Assembly: GCF_000002425.4 (NCBI RefSeq)
Contig: NC_037266.1
Location: forward strand, 7,195,180 to 7,259,179
Length of the DNA stretch: 64,000 nucleotides
Direction of reading: 5' to 3'
DNA from: Physcomitrium patens
Lineage: Eukaryota > Streptophyta > Bryopsida > Funariales > Funariaceae
Shown here in pieces: positions 57,392 to 64,000 of the stretch (position 1 is its first letter; each line of letters starts with the position of its first letter). The position numbers and the translations under genes were made by a program. The notes beneath the pieces were generated by a model. That model was not told the origin of the DNA and made no database searches. It saw nothing but the letters and a program-made list of their open reading frames with translations.

Positions 57392-60214
57392 ATGAGTCCG
57401 ATTCTCCCTACTCGTCGTGGTAGCAAAGGAAGGCACCATATTCACTTACACCACTGCAGCAGTGGTGGGAGTCACTCACGATGTGACTCTCCTGACAGGA
57501 ATCTTGATCTCTATTCCTCCCCTGGCAGCAGGTCCCAAACTCCTGATCAAGGTTAATGTTCTAGCCTCTCCTGGATTTTCTACGCGTGCATATACTTTTC
57601 TTTTATGAGCGTGTAGTGTTCAATTTCATCTTGTTGATTTTAATACGGTTGTTCTGGAGATGGTTTGAGGCATGTTCGGTTGTTTGGCATTTGTATTGTC
57701 CGAACAGCTAAGAGCAATAATGAATTGGTGGTGTGCTTTGGGGAGTTGCTCATTGACTTTGTCCCCACTGTGGGAGGACTTTCGCTGGCTGACGCCCCAG
57801 CGTTTAAGAAAGCGCCTGGTGGTGCACCCGCGAACGTTGCCGTCGGGATTGCAAGGCTTGGGGGAAATGCTGCCTTTGTTGGCAAGGTACTACTAAATTG
57901 CCTTACCAACTGTGGAGGCTGTGGAAATTAGGACATGACTATTACATGGATTATCAAAGTAGTTGCGGAGTAGATGTACTGGATCCATCACATTCGCCCG
58001 TCTTCAACATCTTGATAATTGTTTTTATTAGGAGTGCTATCCAACTGTGTTGATAGAACATCATCGTTGCTTCCTTGCAGGCTAATTGCATGCCTTATGC
58101 CTTAACCTCCCATTTTTCCATGAAGAAACAAAAGACTCACTGAAGCTTGTTTGATGGCGTTAGGTTGGAGATGATGAATTTGGGTACATGTTGGTGGAGG
58201 TGTTGAAAGAGAACAGAGTGGAAACAAAAGCTTGTCGCTTTGATCCAAATGCCAGGACTGCACTTGCGTTTGTAACATTGCGAGCTGATGGGGAGCGTGA
58301 ATTCATGTTCTATCGTAACCCTAGTGCAGATATGTTATTTGAGACGAAGGAGCTTGATACTGATATTCTCAAAGCGGTACTCATGCATCATTTCTCTGAT
58401 TTTCCTGCTTCACGGAGCCTTCATACTTGAACAATTGCTTGACGTTGGTGGGTTGGTGTGAATTCCAGTTCTGTTGTTAAATGAGATTTTCTATAAAATG
58501 CTCATGACAAGTCGCACAGTTTGTCAATTTCAATGAGTAAATATCATGATCATATTATACAATGTCATTTACAGGCCGCTATACTGCATTTCGGATCCAT
58601 CAGCTTGATCACGGAGCCCTCACGTTCAACGCACATGGAAGCCATGAAAGTTGCCAGAGAAGCTGGGTGCTTGTTGTCTTATGACCCAAATCTTCGACTG
58701 CCATTATGGCCTTCACCAGAGGCTGCTAAAGAGGGTATTAAGAGCATTTGGGATGAAGCTGATATTATAAAGGTAGTTTGCTATCCAAAAAAAACTCTTG
58801 TGCGTCACAAATATTAGCAGACTTCATAACGCACTACATGGATTGAAATGTCTGATATGGGAGGTGTGCGTTTATGTGAAATGACTGAAGGTTAGTGACG
58901 AGGAAGTGGTATTCCTTACCGGTGGGGATCCCACGAAGGACGAGAATAACATGAGAATGTTTCATCCTAAATGCAAATTGATGCTTGTTACCGAGGGTGG
59001 GGAAGGATGCCGGTATTACACTCCGGTATGAACGCGTTTCTCAAAGCAGGTTTTCTTTTCAAGGAGAATGTTCTGTAGTACGAGCTACTGATGTAGTCTT
59101 GCCTTAAATCGCAATGCGTTTTCTTCTAAACACTCCAATGTATACTTCACTCAGATTTGCTGACAAATAATCTCCTAAATTGCTGTACAGTGAGGAAAGG
59201 GTTCTACATTATCTTTTGTGACTGCTCAACTGTGTACCAATATTGTGTCGCGTATTTGCTGATTTGGTCCTTTTCTTTGTGATAAGCATTCTGACCATGT
59301 TGATGATCGATTGGTTGCAGCACTAATCCTTTGAGTGTAATCTGAGCATGCAGAAATTCCGGGGAAAAGTGGGCGGTATTAAAGTACAGGTTGTTGACAC
59401 AACTGGGGCCGGTGACGCATTTTGTGCTGGCCTATTAAGCAATCTTGTGAAGGATCCAGGCCTCATTGATGTTAGTACATGGTTTTCAGATAAAGCCGAC
59501 CATTTTTTAGTTATTTTTTAAATCTTATCTGCGTTAACAATTTCTTGTAGTTTTATCAACGTTCTCTTTTCTCACAAGAAAACTGACTATCAACTCCACA
59601 TTCTAGGAATCATCTTGCTTCTTTGGGTATTTGAACTTTTGAAACGATACTTCAGGATGCGGACCTCATCTCGAAATGCCATTTCATCTGATGATGACGA
59701 AATTCCACTTGGTAACTGATCATCCCTAATAGTTTCTAATAGGCATCTGTAATTTCAGGATGAACAGCGGTTGAGAGAAGCTCTGAAATTTGCTAACGTG
59801 TGTGGAGCTATTACCACAACTGAGCGAGGAGCAATTCCAGCTCTGCCTGATAGGGATACAGTCATGAGGATGATGAGTAAGCTACTGATTGTTCACTCAG
59901 ATTTGTTCACTTTCTGCTGTATAGTTTCCATGGAACGTAGGATAAGTAACACCTGGAGCACTCACATTACAAAGGAGTAGAAGTCCACCATCTTTGCTTC
60001 CAGCTTCATTTCAAGGGCAGAGTCCCAGTAAATCCTTATGTTTCAGCATAAAAATTGGGAGAGGTCTTGTTGCTGTTGAGTTGTTCAGTTTAGATTACAT
60101 GATAACCAATTTGCGTATCTTCCAGGGAGACCATCTGTTGCACAAAGTTCTTCCACAGATCCCTCCTGGCAAGGTTATCAAAAATGGAGGTTCCGCAATT
60201 CCACCTTCGTTTGA
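57392..60214 (+). CDS. Fructokinase (pfkB/ribokinase family)
   Basis: Model join(57392..57551, 57708..57886, 58164..58376, 58575..58772, 58891..59025, 59354..59470, 59759..59876, 60126..60214), 402 residues. It phosphorylates fructose to fructose-6-phosphate with ATP. Diagnostic blocks are [18 protein letters not shown] (60-77), [20 protein letters not shown] (87-106), [35 protein letters not shown] and the pfkB signature [13 protein letters not shown] with catalytic Asp316. [20 protein letters not shown] (349-368) is the closing nucleotide-site part. Exons 2-7 follow the plant fructokinase alignment without gaps. Exon 1 is less certain: it adds about 53 Ser/His/Arg-rich residues, chosen because its GTTAAT donor keeps the phase; it could be a targeting sequence. 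Exon 8 gives an unusual basic tail after MRMMRRPS ending at TGA 60214. Confidence 0.88.
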
Positions 60215-63200
60215 AATTCAGAGAAAAGTGTCAGTAAATGATGGAATGGAGAAGGCAGTGAGAAATTGTTTGCTCTGCTTCGTGCATCATGATCTTAACA
60301 TGCAACCTTAGGACACCATGTTGGCTTTAGATGGAGCAACTTTTCTGCAAATACTTAAAAGACAAACTCATTCTGGGACCTGAGAATATAATTTGTTCCT
60401 CATATCACACATGGGTTGGCGTCTTTTTTTGGATCCCACCCTTTTCAGGAAGGCTTGGGCTAAACGGTGTCTATTCGCTGTCATTCACAACTTTCATGTG
60501 GCTTGTAATAAGAACTTTTTCCTATAAGCATTCAATTTTTGCCCATCTTCCTCTGCCATCATTGACCATCTTGTGACAAGACAAAAAAAGAATTTCATCA
60601 AAAGAGATGACTCTAAAGAATGTTTGAACACCTAATTGTTTCTAATAAATACATCTAAATAAGAAATATAGAAACAACCAAATTTTTTTAATCATTTTTG
60701 TTCTTTTTTATCACATGAGTCACAAAGGAATACAATAATTGCAACAACAAATACATGCACTACCTTTGTAAAGCAGCACAAAGTAATTGAGTCATTACAA
60801 AGTCAATAATAACAATAGCAATTTGTTTTTATTAAGTCAATAATGAAAGTAATATTATTATTTATTAATTTCTTATAATTGAAAAGTCCATACCATAGAA
60901 GTTAGAAGTGCTTTTTCATTTTAATTCAAAGTTGCCTCTATTCATTCTAATCTTTAATTTTGTAGTCTGTATGACAAATGAAAAAAATGATATCTCTTTC
61001 AAGAATATATATATATATGTATATGTATATATATTTAAAAATTATAATATTTATGTGATATTTAAATGTCTCATTATTTTAGCATCAAATATTTTCTTAC
61101 AAAAGTATTTATTTTCTTCAGCAAGTATTGTTTCAACCTCAAATATAAGTCCATACAAATTAGGAAGTCTCATTCACATGTTGGTTGTGAAATGGAATTC
61201 AATATGATTTGTTAATCATTTATATCAAATCCTTCAATAATAATACTATTGCTAAGATCAAACCGATTTATACAAACACATTCTATTATGCAATGAGAAA
61301 CATATATATAAAAAAAAGAAAAAAAGAAAATGTTACAAATATAGCAACAACGTACTCTCCCATTACCAACATCAAAACTCATTTTGGGAGAGTCCCCTTC
61401 TCCTCGACGACGACGACAACGAAGGGACTCATGGAATCGTCGATGCTCCGCATAACACTCGAAGGAACACGCTTCGCAGTCTTCGAAGGTGTTGGATGTT
61501 GCGCATTCTGCAACTTGAAGATGAAGCTGGAATTTGAATATGAATGCTCGACGATCCTTGCACCGCACAACTTGGGGTGAATCGAGCAGGGTTTCAAACT
61601 GCGCAAGGATGGTGCCAAACCCGGTACTGCAACAAATGGAGGGAAGAGTTACTGCTGGCAGGAGAAAGCAACGCTCAGCCAGCAACAATCAATCATTTGG
61701 TAGACTAATGCTTCTTTTCGGAAATGAAGCTCAACGTCTAGCCAGGTAGAAATGCCACCGTGAACTGCTGCTCAACAGACAATGCTCGGTAATCACACCC
61801 ATACAATGCTACATTCTCCAGACTCAGTCATTCTCCCCATCTGAATACTGTTATTAGAGTTTCTGACAACGACTCTTCTCGAGTAGTTCTCGTTGGTTTT
61901 AGGATCAAGACTTTTCTTCTGTGTTCGTTTAGCCACGAAATGTGCTCTGCCCAACCCAGCCCTAAAGTTGTTTTTCTTTCCCATCTTGAAATACAATGAT
62001 TGTTGGGAGGGCAACAGAATATGACAACGTGTGGTCCAACTGACATTGCCACATGGGCTTATGGCGACAAGATCGACCTATGCATTCTGCCTTGGTCGCT
62101 GGAAGCCCACTTACCAAATCCTTGATTTTCTTACAACCCAGTGATGCACGTGACAAACGAGCACTGCTGCTGATACCATTACGAGTCTAACAACAGTATT
62201 CCCGGTTACGCGTTAAAGAGGATCGGCCCAGAACCTCCCCTCGTTTCCATAGGTGAATGGTCCTTTGCCATTTTGTTTCGGCTTTTTACGGTGTTAATAC
62301 TTGAAATAGACTTTCTTTATTTTGCACTGCGTTCCTTTTGTTGACGTGTTAAATTTACAAAGGTGCTTTGGGATTCCTCTCGGTTGATTTATAAGCAAGG
62401 TGGATTCCTCCCAGACATCGGCACTGGAATACACCGGACCTCTATATAGGCAACCGTACAGCAAGGTTGACATTCTAATTCGGCAGAAGATGCCATTCTT
62501 CGGTCCGCTCACAGGATTAAGTGCGCTCTTTCAGCTGAGAATTCTAGTACTGTAATGGCCACGAGCTGGCCAGCATGACAGAAGACACGCCGAGTTCGCA
62601 AACACAAGAAGTTGTGCGTCATAAAGTCTCGTCGGGTAACGAAGCGACATCCTTTTCCTGTAGCAATTCCTTTTCATGGATGGACACGACCTTCTCATGG
62701 AGTTTTCTTTTCACCGTAGAAACGTCAACGTTGAAAGGCTTGCTCCATCGTTAGTAGAACTTTGGCCGGAACTGCCCATCTGTAGTGGACTAGGAGGAGA
62801 AAATGCATTTCAGTTTTATTTCGTGAGCAAGGAAAGTGTTATTCACGTGAGGTTTCTCAGCGTTTCTCTCATTCTCAGTCTTGTCCTCATGCAAATGTCA
62901 TGTTACTTGCTACAAGGTCTGCTGAACAATTCCTCATCAATAGTGGTCATATATGACATCATGTAGGATTAGTATTTGTGTTTTTATTTTTCCAGCAATT
63001 CCTCTGCAAGGTCTGCACTGACCATCTCTGACTCTGTCGGCGATTTTTCTGCCCGTCAATAGACTGTATAGGTGTGTCACTCTTCTTCAGTTATCGGTGC
63101 TCTTGATATTCATCTGAGAAAGGGAATTTATGCCATCGTACTTAAGTAATTTGCTAGTACGGGTGCCTTCCTTCTGGACCTTCATGTTTTCGTCCAACTT

Positions 63201-63380
63201 ATTTCTCAATAAGCATATCGAACATGTAGAGTTCCTTGATATTCGAATGTAATGTCAGTTGTTACTAGCTGAAGTCTACAATGTGTCATCTAGGTGGACC
63301 TCCAAACTAAAACCAAGCGAGCGCGTGCGAATCGGATATCTCATAGGGCATAGTGTGTGCTCACAGTGACTTCACTCACG
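60215..63380. other. Fructokinase 3' flank and spacer
   Basis: 60.2-60.6 kb is probable 3' untranslated sequence, and 60.6-61.35 kb is AT-rich. From 61.35 to 63.3 kb composition is balanced and overlapping open frames occur on both strands (up to 158 codons at 61212-61688 minus). None has a recognisable domain or a convincing splice partner. A TATATAGA on the minus strand near 62445 could be a core promoter for a minus-strand transcript, but I cannot define a gene. Confidence 0.3.
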
Positions 63381-63464
63381 ATGCACGAGAAACAATTTCG
63401 GCTACTTGCTGCAAACCTTGAAGGAGTTGTTAAGATCTATGAGGAGCTCTGCAATTTTCTACAG
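63381..63464 (+). CDS. Possible first coding exon of a gene extending past the window
   Basis: ATG at 63381 opens a 28-codon frame with helix-like amphipathic content (RLLAANLEGVVKIYEEL) that ends exactly at CAG/GTTGGC, a plausible phase-0 donor. Unspliced, the frame does not stop immediately at the junction, so the exon call rests only on the donor and the protein-like sequence. I found no following exon with an open frame before 64000. The family is not recognised. Confidence 0.2.
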
Positions 63465-64000
63465 GTTGGCCTCTACTACCTTCTGTGGCGCGTCTTACAC
63501 CGATTTTAATCGCACTTCATTTATTTTTCGTACTCGAAGTTGTTCAGCTTGTCTTTGTCTGATTACTATTTCATTCGGTTGCAATACAAAAAGCTGTTTC
63601 TGAACCTGTTTCATCATCGTGGACCCGCACTGTTGATCTTTCTTTCACAGCAGAATCTGCATCATTTTCCTTAGCGTATGATTATCTCCGAACCATAGAT
63701 ACATTTGGAGGTTTGGACCCTTTGGAGAGCTCAAGTGAAAAAGATTCTTGCAAAGGAGCCAAGAGACTCACACCCTCATTTTGAGCTTAATAAATCACTT
63801 GGCTGTTTGGTATCCCTTCTAGTCCCTATGCTTCATACATGCTCACGATTGTCACAGAAAGCAGGCAATGGCTCCTGTAACGTGCAGTTCAAATTCTCTT
63901 CATCGCTCGGTGGTTCTATTATGTACCTGTTTAATTGCTCCGAACCCAGTTTACTGGATACTTGCGTGATGATTTGTTCTTGGATTTGCATTCAATTCTG
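63465..64000. other. Unassigned end of window
   Basis: Pyrimidine-rich, balanced composition without a supported feature. It could be intron or leader sequence of a gene that continues beyond the window. Confidence 0.3.

Overview
The window looks like nuclear DNA of a land plant, most likely a bryophyte; a moss such as Physcomitrium patens is my best guess. The reasons are plant-type genes (AIR9, Mediator subunit MED4, a MUR4-type UDP-arabinose 4-epimerase, a plant fructokinase, a 10-kDa acyl-CoA-binding protein), GT-AG introns, fairly GC-rich exons set in very AT-rich spacers, and a block of nested chromodomain-bearing Ty3/gypsy retrotransposons. The species call is inference and no database was consulted.

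Layout. 1-4.8 kb: two small minus-strand genes, a membrane-anchored DnaJ-type zinc-finger protein (985-1284) and an acyl-CoA-binding protein (4283-4540). 4.8-8.2 kb: AT-rich spacer with microsatellites and a SINE-like scrap, then a purine-rich leader. 8.26-10.0 kb: an unrecognised plus-strand gene, probably three exons. 10-14.4 kb: AT-rich spacer. 14.46-15.85 kb: MED4 on the minus strand in two exons. 16.27-16.74 kb: three tandem copies of a ~170-bp unit. 17.75-32.5 kb: a retrotransposon block in which an older minus-strand chromovirus is split inside its LTR by a younger plus-strand chromovirus (22116-28504, two 560-bp LTRs, target-site duplication). Inverted LTR remnants and a third, heavily decayed copy follow. 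33.5-41.5 kb: balanced-composition DNA with no gene I can name. 41.59-47.70 kb: an intronless 2037-codon AIR9 gene. 47.7-51.9 kb: spacer. 53.21-56.10 kb: UDP-arabinose 4-epimerase in seven exons. 57.39-60.21 kb: fructokinase in eight exons. The final 3.8 kb holds one possible first exon near 63.4 kb.

The host genes are unrelated housekeeping genes and show no operon-like logic. AIR9 acts on microtubules at the division site, the epimerase makes UDP-arabinose for the cell wall, fructokinase feeds hexose phosphates to metabolism, MED4 is part of the transcription machinery, and ACBP carries acyl-CoA esters. The most unusual content is in the retrotransposon block: an extra uninterrupted 140-codon frame between the chromodomain and the 3' LTR of the younger element, while that element's gag and pol are broken by stops and frameshifts. 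The splice models are hand-built from GT/AG sites, reading phase and family similarity.
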